Shown here: piece after piece, positions 16,957-26,067 of the stretch
How the letters are laid out: each line of letters starts with the position of its first letter
How positions within the stretch are numbered: the first letter of the stretch is position 1
Assembly: GCA_003151425.1 (NCBI GenBank)
Contig: PLXO01000358.1
Span: forward strand, 1 to 58,850
DNA: 58,850 nucleotides
Direction of reading: 5' to 3'
Source: Acetobacteraceae bacterium
GTDB taxonomy: Bacteria; Pseudomonadota; Alphaproteobacteria; Acetobacterales; Acetobacteraceae
The notes under the pieces: generated by a model
What the model saw: the letters and a program-made list of their open reading frames with translations, nothing else
What the model was told of the DNA's origin: nothing
Database searches by the model: none
Made by a program: the position numbers and the translations under genes

Positions 16957-17811
16957 ATGTGGTGGAGGAGAGTAAAGATTGTCGCCTGCGCGGCGCTTAC
17001 CGCGTCGTTGATCTATGCCGGAACGGCGCAGGCGGCCGACACAACCGTGCCGGCCCCAGGCCAGAGCAAGAAAATCGACGAGATCAAGAAGCGCGGCACG
17101 CTGCGGGCCGCGGCGATCGGCGAGTTTCCCTGGCTGCCAGAGAATACCAGCGGCAACGGTCCGCAGTTCTCGGGTCCCGCCTGGGTCCTCGCGAACGAGA
17201 TCGCCACGCGCCTGGGGGTCACGCTCGAGATCGTGCCGGTGAGCCATGAGACCAAGGTGCCGATCCTCGCGACCGGTCAGGCCGACATCAGCATTGCACC
17301 GCTCTCGATTACGCCGGCGCGCCAGAAGGTGGTCGAATTCGTGCCCTATTCCGGCTCGAGCCTGTGCTTCTTCGGCCTTGCCAGCAATCCGAAGCTGCAG
17401 AAGGCGAAGTCGGTCGACGACCTCGACGCGTCCGACATCACCATGGCCTATTTCACCGGGACGCCGCCGGAGACCTGGGCGCCGACCCGCTTCCACAAGC
17501 TAAAATACCGCGCTGTCGCCGGTTCGGGCGCCAACGCACCGGTCGAAGAGATCATTTCCAAGCGTGCGGATATCGCGCCGATCGACAACGTCGCCTGGCC
17601 CAATCTCGACGCCGCGGTCAAGGGACTCACCGTCTTCCCGCAGGGAGACGCCTGCCTGAAGAGCCACGAAATGGAGGCGCAGACCGCAATGGCGATCGAC
17701 AAGGGCGATCCAGTGTTCCTTGCCTGGCTCACTGCGGTCAAAAATGAGGTGCAACCGAAGCTCGATGCCGAGGAAATGCGCGTCCTGAAGAGCGTCAAAC
17801 CGGCTACCTGA
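16957..17811 (+). CDS. ABC transporter substrate-binding protein, polar amino-acid type (cargo A)
   Basis: The ATG at 16957 follows GGGAGAGGGA and opens a Sec signal peptide (MWWRRVKIVACAALTASL...AQA-AD), so it is preferred over the GTG at 16921. The 284-residue product is a family 3 periplasmic solute-binding protein, with the typical opening KIDEIKKRGTLRAAAIGEFPW and the hallmark ADISIAPLSITPARQKVVEFV. It delivers ligand to the two permeases encoded next. Although this class is best known for polar amino acids, the neighbouring acid-sugar type enzymes suggest that the ligand is a small hydroxy or amino acid of another kind. Confidence 0.92.
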   Translation: MWWRRVKIVACAALTASLIYAGTAQAADTTVPAPGQSKKIDEIKKRGTLRAAAIGEFPWLPENTSGNGPQFSGPAWVLANEIATRLGVTLEIVPVSHETKVPILATGQADISIAPLSITPARQKVVEFVPYSGSSLCFFGLASNPKLQKAKSVDDLDASDITMAYFTGTPPETWAPTRFHKLKYRAVAGSGANAPVEEIISKRADIAPIDNVAWPNLDAAVKGLTVFPQGDACLKSHEMEAQTAMAIDKGDPVFLAWLTAVKNEVQPKLDAEEMRVLKSVKPAT

Positions 17812-17828
17812 CCCTTCAGGGACGGCCC

Positions 17829-17859
17829 CGACCACCAAGGTGGGTCGCCCATTCGGGCG
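17829..17859 (+). promoter_or_regulatory. Two small hairpins between binding-protein and permease genes
   Basis: CGACCACC and GGTGGGTCG (one bulge) are followed by CGCCC-ATTC-GGGCG. Hairpins at this place often protect the binding-protein mRNA and lower downstream expression, which would fit the need for more binding protein than permease. Confidence 0.4.
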
Positions 17860-17905
17860 GCTTGCCTTGGGGTGCCGGATCGGACCTTGCCGGAACCGGC
17901 CGATC

Positions 17906-18571
17906 ATGGACATCGACATCCGCCCGCTGGTCGAAAATTGGCGATTCATGTCGCAGGCGGTCGGCATGACGCTTTTAGTCAGTGCGCTCTCGATCTGTCT
18001 CGGACTCGCTATCGGCATCGTTTGCGGGACGCTGCGGACCTATGGCGGCCGGTTCATTGGCATGGCGCTCGGCCTCTACGTCGATCTCGTCCGTTCGATC
18101 CCGGTGCTGGCGATCCTGGTCTGGACCTATTTCGCCTTCCCACTCTTCATCGGTTATTCGCTGACGCCAGTGACCGGCGGCGTGCTCGCCCTCGGCTTCC
18201 ATCTCGGCGCCTATGTAACGGAGGTGATAAGGGCCGGTCTCACCTCAATCCGGGCGGGACAGATGCGAGCCGCGCTCGCCCTTGGCATGTCGCGGTTCCA
18301 GGCGATCCGCAAGATCATCTTGCCGCAGGCGCTGATCCGCATGCTCCCCCCTCTCGGCTCCCTCATCGTCATTGCAGTGAAGGACAGCGCGATTGCGTCG
18401 GTGATCGCCGTGCCGGAGCTTCTGCGTCAGTCACAGGTTCTGGCGGGCAAGACCTACCGTCCTTTCGAGATTTATACCGCGGCCATGTTCGTCTATTTCA
18501 TGATTTGCTACCCGATTGCGCGCATCATCGATCGAATTTACCGGCGTTTGGCGCCACTCGGCGCTTCGTGA
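17906..18571 (+). CDS. ABC transporter permease, HisM/GlnP type (cargo A)
   Basis: A 221-residue inner-membrane permease with about five hydrophobic segments and the conserved EAA loop (ALGMSRFQAIRKIILPQALIRMLPP, about 127-151) that docks to the ATPase. The start at 17906 gives a normal N-terminus (MDIDIRPLVENW); an upstream in-frame start would add an arginine-rich tail inside the hairpin region. The second permease begins eight bases after its stop. Confidence 0.9.
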   Translation: MDIDIRPLVENWRFMSQAVGMTLLVSALSICLGLAIGIVCGTLRTYGGRFIGMALGLYVDLVRSIPVLAILVWTYFAFPLFIGYSLTPVTGGVLALGFHLGAYVTEVIRAGLTSIRAGQMRAALALGMSRFQAIRKIILPQALIRMLPPLGSLIVIAVKDSAIASVIAVPELLRQSQVLAGKTYRPFEIYTAAMFVYFMICYPIARIIDRIYRRLAPLGAS

Positions 18572-18578
18572 GAGCGGC

Positions 18579-19238
18579 GTGACCTTCGACTGGTCGGTCA
18601 TCTGGGACAATCGCTGGCGCTTCATTGACGGCGCCGAGGTCACCGTGATCCTGACGGTCACGACGATGGCGCTCGCCCTGCCAGGCGGCATGCTGCTCGC
18701 CCTGTTGCGCCTCTCGCCGATCCGTGTCGTCAGCAGCGCCGCAACCGGCTTTGTGGAGTTCTTTCGCGCAACCCCGCTCATCCTGCAGATCTATTGGGTC
18801 TTCTATGTCCTGCCGGCAGCTTTCGACATCACGCTGTCGGATTTCACCACGGCGCTGGTCGGACTTACCCTCAACGTCTCGTCCTTCAACTCGGAGACCT
18901 TCCGCGCCGGCATCCTGTCAATCCGGCGCGGGCAGTGGAACGCTGCCCTCGCGCTCGGAATGACCAAATGGCAGGCGCTGCGCAAGATCGTTCTGCCTCA
19001 GGCCGTGCTACGTGTCCTTCCGGCGCTTGCCAGCACCTGGGTGTCGCTGTTCAAGGACACTTCCCTCGTGTCGATCATAGCCGTCGCCGACCTTAGCTAC
19101 GTCTCGCTGAAGATCCGTTCCGAGACCTATCGCGTCCTCGAAGTCCTGACCGCAATGGCGGGGCTCTACTGCCTCATGGGCTATCCACAGGCGAAGCTCG
19201 CGGACTGGGTCCATCGTCGCCTCAAGGTGGCCGAGTGA
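18579..19238 (+). CDS. ABC transporter permease, second subunit (cargo A)
   Basis: The GTG at 18579 is the likely start, giving 219 residues ([13 protein letters not shown]...), the usual length for this family; an upstream ATG would overlap the first permease. The EAA loop is present ([24 protein letters not shown]). It forms a heterodimeric channel with the preceding permease. Its stop codon shares an A with the ATG of the ATPase gene (TGATG), so the two are translationally coupled. Confidence 0.9.
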   Translation: MTFDWSVIWDNRWRFIDGAEVTVILTVTTMALALPGGMLLALLRLSPIRVVSSAATGFVEFFRATPLILQIYWVFYVLPAAFDITLSDFTTALVGLTLNVSSFNSETFRAGILSIRRGQWNAALALGMTKWQALRKIVLPQAVLRVLPALASTWVSLFKDTSLVSIIAVADLSYVSLKIRSETYRVLEVLTAMAGLYCLMGYPQAKLADWVHRRLKVAE

Positions 19239-20152
19239 TGGCGGTAGGCCCTGGCTGTCTCGCAGGCAAGCTGGCCTCCCGTGTCGGAGCCGACGCGGCC
19301 CCGATCCTCGCCTTCGACGGCGTCGCCAAGCGCTATGGCACGCTCCAAGCGCTTGCCGGGGTCAGCTTCCAGGTCAACCGCGGCGAGGTCGTTTGTCTCA
19401 TCGGTCCCAGCGGCTCCGGTAAATCGACCTTGCTGCGCTGCGCCAATGCGCTCGAGGGCATCGACGCCGGGCGCATCGCCTTCGATGGCGTCGGTGTAGA
19501 CGACAAGGCGACCGACGTTCGCAAGCTGCGGCGCCGAATGGGGATGGTGTTCCAGAACTTCGAACTGTTCCCGCACCTGACGGTGCTCGGCAATGTCGCG
19601 GTCGGACCGGTCACGGTGCTCGGAATGCAGCGCAACGCCGCAGCGGCGCGCGCCATGGACCTGCTGCGCAAGGTGGGACTCGCCGACAAGGCGCAGCAGC
19701 ACCCGGCCGCGCTTTCGGGGGGACAGCAACAGCGCGTCGCCATCGCCCGTGCACTGGCGATGCAGCCCGACGTCATGCTGTTCGACGAACCGACCTCGGC
19801 GCTCGATCCGGAGACGATCGGCGAGGTACTCAGCGTCATGAAGCGGCTTGCCGACGAAGGCATGACCATGGTCGTCGTGACTCACGAGATGGATTTCGCC
19901 AAGCGCGTCGGCAATTGGGTCGTGGTCTTCGACCGGGGCCAGGTCATCGAGCAGGGACCTCCGCGGCAAATCTTCGAACGGCCGACGGTGACGCGTACGC
20001 GCGAATTCCTTAGCCACCTCGGCTGGCACGGCGAGAGCCTCGCTACGGAAGCGCCGCTGGTCGAAAGGCAAGCCACGGCGGGTAGAGATTCGTTCGAGGC
20101 GCAACTCATCCCCACCGGGTCCGGTGGGCATCCAGGAGCAGATGCACCATGA
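19238..20152 (+). CDS. ABC transporter ATPase, GlnQ/HisP type (cargo A)
   Basis: The 304-residue ATPase has Walker [10 protein letters not shown], signature LSGGQQQR, Walker [13 protein letters not shown] and the H-loop THEM, in the order and spacing of polar amino-acid importers. The last 40 residues after the normal end of the family are a loose extension rich in Gly, Ala and Glu. The ATG at 19238 overlaps the permease stop; a GTG one codon earlier is possible. It overlaps the dehydratase-like gene by four bases, tying transport to catabolism. Confidence 0.92.
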   Translation: MAVGPGCLAGKLASRVGADAAPILAFDGVAKRYGTLQALAGVSFQVNRGEVVCLIGPSGSGKSTLLRCANALEGIDAGRIAFDGVGVDDKATDVRKLRRRMGMVFQNFELFPHLTVLGNVAVGPVTVLGMQRNAAAARAMDLLRKVGLADKAQQHPAALSGGQQQRVAIARALAMQPDVMLFDEPTSALDPETIGEVLSVMKRLADEGMTMVVVTHEMDFAKRVGNWVVVFDRGQVIEQGPPRQIFERPTVTRTREFLSHLGWHGESLATEAPLVERQATAGRDSFEAQLIPTGSGGHPGADAP

Positions 20153-21318
20153 AGATTACCGGCATCGATTGTCACGTCCTGCTCGCGCCGAACTACGATA
20201 AGACTCTGACATCCTCGGCGCAGGACAGCTTCATCGTTGTCATTCAAACCGATGCCGGCATCCGCGGCTACGGCGAAAGCGATGTCAATCCGTGGATCGC
20301 CAAGGCCTGCATCGAAGCGCCTGGCACCCACACCATGAGCCTGTCACTGCGCGATATCCTGATAGGCTCTGATCCGCTCAACATCGAGGAGCTATGGCAG
20401 CGCATGTATGTCGGAACCTGCATGCACGGCCGCCGCGGCGCCGGCATCCATACGATGGGTGCGATCGAGATGGCTCTGTGGGACATCAAGGGCAAGGCTG
20501 AAGGCAAGCCCGTCTACGAACTCCTGGGCGGCGCCAAGCAGGAATCGATCGTGCCCTACGCCTCGCTGCAACCTTCGGGAAACAGCTTTGCGGCGTATCG
20601 GGATTCGCTCTGTGTCTGGGCCGAGCGGGCGAAGGGGCTGGGCTTCAAGGCCGTAAAGGCCGAGGTGACGATGAACGGGCCCTATGCGCATAGCGGCCTC
20701 AACGAGAGCTTCGACCGTCACACCGAAGTCGTCGCCGCGGTACGCAAGACACTCGGTCCAGAGATCGCCCTTATGGTCGATGTTCAGTACATGTGGAACG
20801 ATGCCGCAACGGCGCTCGAAACGGTCGGGCAATGGAAGGAGTTCGATCTGTTCTTCCTCGAGACGCCTATCTGGGTTGACAATCTCGACGAGTACGCGCT
20901 GCTTCACGATGCCGCACCAATGAAGATCGCCTCGGGTGAGTGGCTGGCGACGCACTGGGAGTTCGAAGAACTGATCGAACGAGGCAAGATCGACGTTGCG
21001 CAGCCGGACGTGGGGCGTGTCGGCGGTTTCATCGAAGCAAAGAAGGTCTGCGACTTCGCAGCCTCGCGCGGCCGCGTCATCGTGCCGCATTGCTGGAAGA
21101 CAGGCCTCTCCGTCACCGCAACCGCGCATCTCGCCTTTAACACGCCGCATTGCGCCTTCATCGAATACCTGCCGCCGCATCTGTGCGTTGAAACGCTGCG
21201 CCGTGAACTCGTGCAGGAGGGCTTCGACTTCGTTGAAGGGCGCATCCTTCCGCCGCAGAAGCCGGGCCTGGGCATCGAAATGAACGACGAGGTGCTGCAC
21301 CGCTACAAGGTCGCGTGA
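20149..21318 (+). CDS. Enolase-superfamily enzyme (mandelate racemase/acid-sugar dehydratase group)
   Basis: The 389-residue product has the capping domain (about 1-125) and the TIM barrel of the mandelate racemase/muconate lactonising group. Likely metal ligands are Asp211 (MVDVQY), Glu238 (FLETP) and Glu264 (SGEW). Lys170 in KAE and His314 in PHCWKTG are candidate acid-base residues. Members with this arrangement mostly dehydrate sugar acids such as gluconate, galactonate or rhamnonate to 2-keto-3-deoxy acids. The exact substrate cannot be read from the sequence. The gene overlaps the ATPase gene (ATGA) and is followed by an SDR dehydrogenase, so both probably act on the imported compound. 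Confidence 0.88.
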   Translation: MKITGIDCHVLLAPNYDKTLTSSAQDSFIVVIQTDAGIRGYGESDVNPWIAKACIEAPGTHTMSLSLRDILIGSDPLNIEELWQRMYVGTCMHGRRGAGIHTMGAIEMALWDIKGKAEGKPVYELLGGAKQESIVPYASLQPSGNSFAAYRDSLCVWAERAKGLGFKAVKAEVTMNGPYAHSGLNESFDRHTEVVAAVRKTLGPEIALMVDVQYMWNDAATALETVGQWKEFDLFFLETPIWVDNLDEYALLHDAAPMKIASGEWLATHWEFEELIERGKIDVAQPDVGRVGGFIEAKKVCDFAASRGRVIVPHCWKTGLSVTATAHLAFNTPHCAFIEYLPPHLCVETLRRELVQEGFDFVEGRILPPQKPGLGIEMNDEVLHRYKVA

Positions 21319-21346
21319 CCATGCGGCTCACACCGGAGGCAAGCCG

Positions 21347-22120
21347 ATGAATCATGCCGGGTTGTTTTCACTGGACGGCCAGGTCGCGTTGGTTCTCGGG
21401 GGCTCGAGCGGCATCGGACGCGCCATTGCACTTGGCTTCCATGACGCCGGAGCCATCGTCGTGCCCGTCGGCAAGACGGCGGCGAAGGTCGCCGAGGCGG
21501 AGGCTGCGCTCACCGCGCAAGGCGCGTCAGCGCTTGGTTATTGCGCCGATGTGACGCAACCCGAGGCGCTGACCGAAGTCGTGACGCAGACGATCGCTCG
21601 GCACGGACGTATCGACATCCTCGTCAACTCGCAGGGGGTGACTATCCTGAAGCCGGCTGAAGAGTTCAGCCGCGCCGACTACGACCGGGTCATGGCGACC
21701 AACCTCGCCAGCGTCTTCTTCGCCTGCACCGAAGTCGGCAGGCATATGCTGGCGCGCGGCGCCGGCAGCATCATCAACATCGCCTCGCTTGCGGCCCATC
21801 GCGGCTTCCAACTCAGCGCCCTCTACACCATGAGCAAGCACGGCGTCCTCGCGCTGACGCGGACGCTGGCCGCGGAATGGGCGACCCGAGGGGTCAGGGT
21901 GAACGCCATCTCGCCAGGCTTTTTCATGACGGCGCTCAATCGAGACAAGATGTCGCCCTCTCGCAAGGAAATCGCGATGCGGCGCACGCCGATGAAGCGC
22001 TTCGGAGAGGTTGAAGAGCTGGTCGGCGCCGCGATCTATCTGGCCTCACCCTCAGCGAGTTACGTCACAGGGGAAACTATCGCCGTCGACGGCGGATATC
22101 TCGCCGCCGGGCTCGACTGA
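21347..22120 (+). CDS. Short-chain dehydrogenase/reductase (SDR)
   Basis: The 257-residue product is a classical SDR: cofactor loop GGSSGIG at about 18-24, NSQG at about 95-98, catalytic Ser in NIASLAAH, YTMSK at about 159-163 and a C-terminal AVDGGYLA. The lack of an Asp after the second strand (VVPVGKT) makes NADP use plausible. It resembles the gluconate 5-dehydrogenase/3-oxoacyl reductase group. Located 28 bp behind the enolase-superfamily gene, it is probably the oxidation or reduction step of the cargo A pathway. Confidence 0.9.
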   Translation: MNHAGLFSLDGQVALVLGGSSGIGRAIALGFHDAGAIVVPVGKTAAKVAEAEAALTAQGASALGYCADVTQPEALTEVVTQTIARHGRIDILVNSQGVTILKPAEEFSRADYDRVMATNLASVFFACTEVGRHMLARGAGSIINIASLAAHRGFQLSALYTMSKHGVLALTRTLAAEWATRGVRVNAISPGFFMTALNRDKMSPSRKEIAMRRTPMKRFGEVEELVGAAIYLASPSASYVTGETIAVDGGYLAAGLD

Positions 22121-22799
22121 GCGCCGCATCAGTGGCCGGCTTCGCGTTCAAGGTGGCATCGATTCACCCGAGGTTCATGCATGCCCAACGCAGACGATTT
22201 ACCGAACGACCTCGCGGCCGCCCCTGGCGCATTTGCGTCGCTCGGCTTCGGAGGCACAATGGGCCGCTACCCACCCGTAGTGATCTCTGAGTAGCTATCG
22301 CCGCACTTGGCCGAACGTCTGCATTCGAGTGTCGGCGAGGCGACCTGGAACGACCGCCGCGGGCGCGATGCAGACCTCGACGCGGCAAAGCATCTACGTC
22401 CGCTTTCCTTCCACCCCTTGCAGACATTCAACCTGCAACACTACGCCACATTTTGCAACCAGACACCGGCAGCGCCCCGCCGCTCGCCCCGGCCATCCGA
22501 ATCACCGCACAGACAAGCCGACGCGTTTCTGGAACGATAGCACGGGCCGTTCTCAGCCCGTCCAGTAAGCTGCGCCGTCAGCCCCGCCCTCATCGGCTGA
22601 GCAACCATGCCGTACCGCTTGCCGAAATGCACACCCGCAAGACTGCTTCTCCCTGCGAAAGCCTCAGGCCACACCCCGGCCTTGCTCGCGACGAAGGTTC
22701 CTCCCTGCCACAGTCGCCCTTTCAAACCGAAGGTTTTTGGCATGAGTTCCTTTCGGGGAGACCGCCTCACCCCATTGCGGCCTCTTTTGACGCGCAACC
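22121..22799. other. Intergenic after cargo A; possible short transposase remnant
   Basis: A 37-codon frame at 22181-22294 starts MPNADDLPNDLAA, which recalls the N-terminus of IS66 transposases (a D-L-P-x-D-x-A-A pattern), then degenerates. This is weak. The rest holds no recognisable gene, and its right part grades into the leader of the DUF736 gene. Confidence 0.25.
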
Positions 22800-23006
22800 T
22801 GACGCCTTGGCCCTTGTCGCGTTGCGACGACGCCGTTCAACAGAAATTTTCCCCTGCCGCTCTGCGGCATTCCTCGCGATCGCTGCGCTGCAAAATTCCC
22901 AAGCCCCCCGGAAGAGGGCGGTGTTGATCGACGCCGGCCGGCGGCGTCGGGCGGTGCGCTGTCGAGGCCGCAAGGGGCGGTCTCCCGCATCGAAAGGAAC
23001 ACACAT
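22800..23006 (+). promoter_or_regulatory. Conserved leader, family 2, copy A
   Basis: About 200 bases shared with 37975-38187 and, on the other strand, with 35468-35660. Constant blocks are GTTCAACAG(A/G)AAT-TTCCCC, GGCATTCCTC, GCAAAATTCCCAAGC, GTGTTGATC, GTCGGGCGGT and CTGTCGAGGCCGCA, then a ribosome-binding site. In all copies the block stands right before a start codon, which argues for a transcribed leader with a common function. Confidence 0.6.
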
Positions 23007-23007
23007 C

Positions 23008-23301
23008 ATGCCGACCATCGGTTCATTCAGCCAGGACGACCTCTTCGGTCAGGAAGGCACCCTCGAAACCGTCACGCTCAAGGCCAAGGTCAAGTTCGTG
23101 CCCCTCAAAGACCGCAGCGAGAAGCAGCCAGACTACCGCATTCTCGCCGGCAAGCGGGAAATCGGCGCGGCCTGGTCCCGCACCTCGAAGAAGGGCAGCG
23201 CCTACCTCTTCCTCAAGCTTACCGATCCGAGCCTGCCGGACCCGGTGGTCTGCAACCTCTACAGAAACGCGAACGGTCCCGCCGTCCTCTGGACCCGCTG
23301 A
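23008..23301 (+). CDS. DUF736 family protein (copy 1)
   Basis: The ATG at 23008 has ribosome-binding site GAAAGGA. The 97-residue product shows the family features: MPTIGSF start, a TLKAKV strand, YRILAGKREIGAAW and AYLFLKLTDPSL, ending in VLWTR. DUF736 proteins are small beta-rich proteins found in great numbers on alphaproteobacterial plasmids and integrative elements; their function is unknown. The last 110 bases of this gene and its terminator hairpin are duplicated at 32895-33047, where a TAC codon has become TAA. Confidence 0.9.
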   Translation: MPTIGSFSQDDLFGQEGTLETVTLKAKVKFVPLKDRSEKQPDYRILAGKREIGAAWSRTSKKGSAYLFLKLTDPSLPDPVVCNLYRNANGPAVLWTR

Positions 23302-23343
23302 ACCGGATGGCCCCGGCGCAAGCCGGGGCCTCTCTCGTCTCAA
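23191..23343. repeat. Direct repeat, left copy (DUF736 3' end plus hairpin)
   Basis: These 153 bases match 32895-33047 at all but one position that I can see (C23205 versus A32909). The distance between copies is 9704 bp and the cargo B genes lie between them. Near identity implies a recent duplication or exchange. Confidence 0.85.
23309..23330 (+). terminator. Hairpin GGCCCCGGC-GCAA-GCCGGGGCC
   Basis: A perfect 9-bp stem closed by a GCAA tetraloop lies eight bases after the DUF736 stop, followed by TCTCTCGTCT. Homologous hairpins follow the DUF736 fragment at 33013-33034 and the second DUF736 gene at 38489-38510, where a real T run is present. Confidence 0.65.
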
Positions 23344-23510
23344 CCCGGGTTTCCCGGATGGTCCGAGATTTCCTCGCACGTATCAGCCGAATCTGTTATG
23401 AACATCAGCGTGCGATCGTCGGTCAGGACACGCACTCATGGCGCACCGAGCAGCTGAAGCGGATGCGGGATCAAGTTCGATGGGGCCAAGATTCGGACCA
23501 AGGCGCGTCC

Positions 23511-23748
23511 TCTGACCTCACCTGCGGACGGCTTTGTCTCAATTGGGGGAAACGCCTTCCCCTGCCTACGACCGTCCCGCGACCAAGCCGCGGACCGTTC
23601 TCCGTCACCCCTTCTGCGGGGACACCCGCAACGCCCCGTTGACGCCACGACAATCAGCCGCGCTTCCGGTTTCGTCTGATTCAGCACTCCCGTTCGCTCA
23701 TCGGCGAGAACGGCGAAGACGCCCGGCAAATGAGCCGTAGCTTGCGGG
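23511..23748. repeat. Direct repeat R3, left copy
   Basis: About 238 bases (from TCTGACCTCACCTGCGG to ATGAGCCGTAGCTTGCGGG) recur at 33958-34196 with some substitutions and one or two single-base gaps. It includes GACCGTCCCGCGACCAAGCC and GTCACCCCTTCTGCGGGGAC. No convincing gene lies in it. With the DUF736 repeat it brackets cargo B. Confidence 0.75.
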
Positions 23749-24131
23749 TGTGCGGGCCATGACCGGTGCGCAGGCGCGACAGATCCTCGCGGAAGGTAGG
23801 ACTGCGCACAGAAGGACGCGGGCGCGGCCCGCGATGGAGGAACCTCAAGGAATGCGAGTTTGTCGAAATCTGTGAACGAGTCGGGCTGAGCGCTTGACGA
23901 GCGCGAGCTTCCGATTGTTCGAACCCCTCGCTTCGATCGCGGTCCGCATTGAATCGGACAGGCCGACGAGTGAGCGCATCGCCAGAGCGCCTGACACGTA
24001 CCGATGCACCCATCCTCGGCCCCCCATCCTTCGGCAGGCTCCTCTCCGCCTCGTCCCCGATGAAAGCAAGCTGGCTCACGATCGTCTCGGATCGAAATTC
24101 GCATTTCGGTATGCCGCGAATATAGCGGCGC
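23749..24131. other. Intergenic, no gene recognised
   Basis: Several overlapping open frames exist on the minus strand (about 23681-24104) because of high GC, but none has a ribosome-binding site or recognisable domain. The composition drops at about 24070, near the left border of cargo B. Confidence 0.3.
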
Positions 24132-24153
24132 GTGAATTTTCTAGGAAGTTCAC
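24132..24153. promoter_or_regulatory. Imperfect 22-bp dyad in cargo B promoter region
   Basis: GTGAATTTTCTAGGAAGTTCAC pairs at 9 of 11 positions around a central CTAG-like core. It may be an operator or just the edge of an insertion; it lies about 355 bp upstream of the binding-protein gene. Confidence 0.25.
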
Positions 24154-24223
24154 GAGCCGCTCGGCTGCAACCAGCCAGGAGCGCGAAACGGGCGCTGGTT
24201 GAGGGATCGCGACCGTTGACAGC

Positions 24224-24234
24224 TGGTATGATAG
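24224..24234. promoter_or_regulatory. Possible GntR site upstream of cargo B transporter
   Basis: TGGTATGATAG shares TGGTATGATA with the reverse strand of 29658-29669 in front of the cargo B regulator. Two copies of the same decamer, each upstream of a cargo B transcription unit, suggest sites for the FCD regulator at 29776. The inference rests on this match alone. Confidence 0.4.
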
Positions 24235-24507
24235 GTAGATAGTAATGCCACTACCAAGCGTCGGGTGGGGGAGGAACCTTTGGCCGCGGAGACCCTACAG
24301 TCCGCAATGCCCGAGCGCGCCACGCCGGCGGTGCAGGACCGGCCGGCGACTGCCACATTCACGTATGCCGCCCGCGCCTGGTGCCGTTCTGGTTGCACCC
24401 AATGATAAGGGCTCGACGAGTTCCGGGGCCCAGTGTGCTTCGGTTGGATCGCGGCACGGTGCCGGCTTCCACAATCACCACAGACGCAGTCCAAGAGGGA
24501 GACCAAA

Positions 24508-25383
24508 ATGCGCCTCTTCCGGAATACCGGAGACAGATGGATCGTCGCCGCGCTTTTCGTGTCGGGCTTGCTTGCCGGGCTTGCATACTCCGCCGCGGCA
24601 CAGTCGCGACCGCCGGGCGTCCCGGAAGCTGGCAAGAGCGAGCGCATTGACGTGATCCTGAAACGCGGTACGCTCAAGGTCGGGGTCACGCCGGCGTTTC
24701 CATGGGTGTTTCGCAACAAGACCGGCAAAGGGGACGAGTATCGCGGCTCCTCGTGGGTGCTGGCCAAGGCCTATGCCGAGGCGTTGGGCGTCAAGCTGGA
24801 GGTCGTTCAGGTCTCCAACGAGACAAAAATACCGATCGTGATCTCCGGTGGTGTCGACATTACAATCGCCGCGCTTGCCGAAACCGACGCGCGCAAGCAG
24901 GTGGTCGATTTCGTCACGTACTCGCAGGGGACGTTCTGCGTCTTCGGGCTGACGACCAACCCGAAGGCGGCCGCCATCAAAACCGTTGAGCAGCTCGACG
25001 ATCCAAACCTTACGTTCGCTGCTTACATCGGCACGAATCAGGCCGCATGGATTCCGAAAACCTTCCCGAAGGCGAAGATGCGCGGCGTGACCGGCAGCGG
25101 GCAGGCGCCGGTCGACGAACTGCTCGCCGGGCGGGCGGATTTTGTCGTTGGCGACTCCCCGGTCGAGCCGATCTTCAAGAACGCGTACAAGGCGATGTTC
25201 TCGATCCCCGCCGACTGCACGAAATCCGAGCTGAACCCGGTGCCGGACGGCCAGGCGATCGCGAAGAACCAACCCGTGTTCCTCGAATTCCTGCGCAGCG
25301 TCGAAAAGAAGGTCGAAGCGCAGGTCAAGCAGGAAGAGCTCGACAGCATCAAATTTGCCTTTGAGCATTCCGACCAGATGTGA
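24508..25383 (+). CDS. ABC transporter substrate-binding protein, polar amino-acid type (cargo B)
   Basis: The ATG at 24508 after AGAGGGA opens a Sec signal peptide (MRLFRNTGDRW, hydrophobic core, YSAAAQS). The 291-residue product is a family 3 solute-binding protein (RIDVILKRGTLKVGVTPAFPW; VDITIAALAETDARKQVVDFV). It is related to the cargo A protein at 16957 in architecture and in the PGxxKxxxIDxIxKRGTL start, but is clearly diverged. The first gene of a binding protein-permease-permease-ATPase operon. The ligand is unknown. Confidence 0.92.
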   Translation: MRLFRNTGDRWIVAALFVSGLLAGLAYSAAAQSRPPGVPEAGKSERIDVILKRGTLKVGVTPAFPWVFRNKTGKGDEYRGSSWVLAKAYAEALGVKLEVVQVSNETKIPIVISGGVDITIAALAETDARKQVVDFVTYSQGTFCVFGLTTNPKAAAIKTVEQLDDPNLTFAAYIGTNQAAWIPKTFPKAKMRGVTGSGQAPVDELLAGRADFVVGDSPVEPIFKNAYKAMFSIPADCTKSELNPVPDGQAIAKNQPVFLEFLRSVEKKVEAQVKQEELDSIKFAFEHSDQM

Positions 25384-25389
25384 TCCGGA

Positions 25390-26058
25390 ATGTTCGACGC
25401 GTTCGAGATCGTCCGCCGGAACCTGCCGCTGCTGGGGCAGGCGTTTCTGGTCACGATCGAGCTGAACATCGTCTCGGTCGCGCTGGCGTTGGCGCTGGGA
25501 ACGTTGATGGGCATTGGCCGCGTCTACGGCGGCCGCTGGGTGGACCGGGGTCTCGGGTTGATCATCGACGTGGTCCGCTCGATCCCGATCCTGGTCATCA
25601 TGGTGTGGGTGTTCTTCGGGCTCCCGCTGCTGTTGGGGGTGCAGAATTTTCCCGCGTTCCTGGCTGGCGTCCTGGCACTCGGCATCCACTCGGGCGCTTA
25701 TATCGCCGAGATTGTCCGCGGCGGACTCGCCTCGGTTCGCGCCGGACAGATGCACGCGGCCCTGGCACTGGGGATGAGCTGGTCACAGGCAATCACTCGG
25801 ATCATCCTCCCGCAGGCGGCGATCCGCATGATGCCGCCGCTCACTACCCGCGTCATCCGCAACATCAAGGATTCGGTGCTGGCCAGCACAATCGCTGTCC
25901 AGGAGCTGTTTTGGGCAGCCAATCTGCTCGAAGGGGAGACGGCCAAACCGTTCCCAATCTACACAACGCTGATGGTGTTCTATTTTCTGATAATCGTCGC
26001 GATCGCGCGGGCACTCGATCGCGTGTATGTCAGCGTCTCGGCACGCGGCGCCGCGTAG
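25390..26058 (+). CDS. ABC transporter permease (cargo B, first)
   Basis: A 222-residue inner-membrane permease starting six bases after the binding-protein stop. It has about five hydrophobic segments and the EAA loop ALGMSWSQAITRIILPQAAIRMMPP. It corresponds to the cargo A permease at 17906, with the same start-to-loop spacing. Confidence 0.9.
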   Translation: MFDAFEIVRRNLPLLGQAFLVTIELNIVSVALALALGTLMGIGRVYGGRWVDRGLGLIIDVVRSIPILVIMVWVFFGLPLLLGVQNFPAFLAGVLALGIHSGAYIAEIVRGGLASVRAGQMHAALALGMSWSQAITRIILPQAAIRMMPPLTTRVIRNIKDSVLASTIAVQELFWAANLLEGETAKPFPIYTTLMVFYFLIIVAIARALDRVYVSVSARGAA

Positions 26059-26067
26059 GTCTCGCGC

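Noticed and set aside
22453..23007. In-frame extension upstream of the DUF736 gene to 22453
   Set aside because: The extension runs through the conserved leader, and the ATG at 23008 has a good ribosome-binding site and the family's usual N-terminus.
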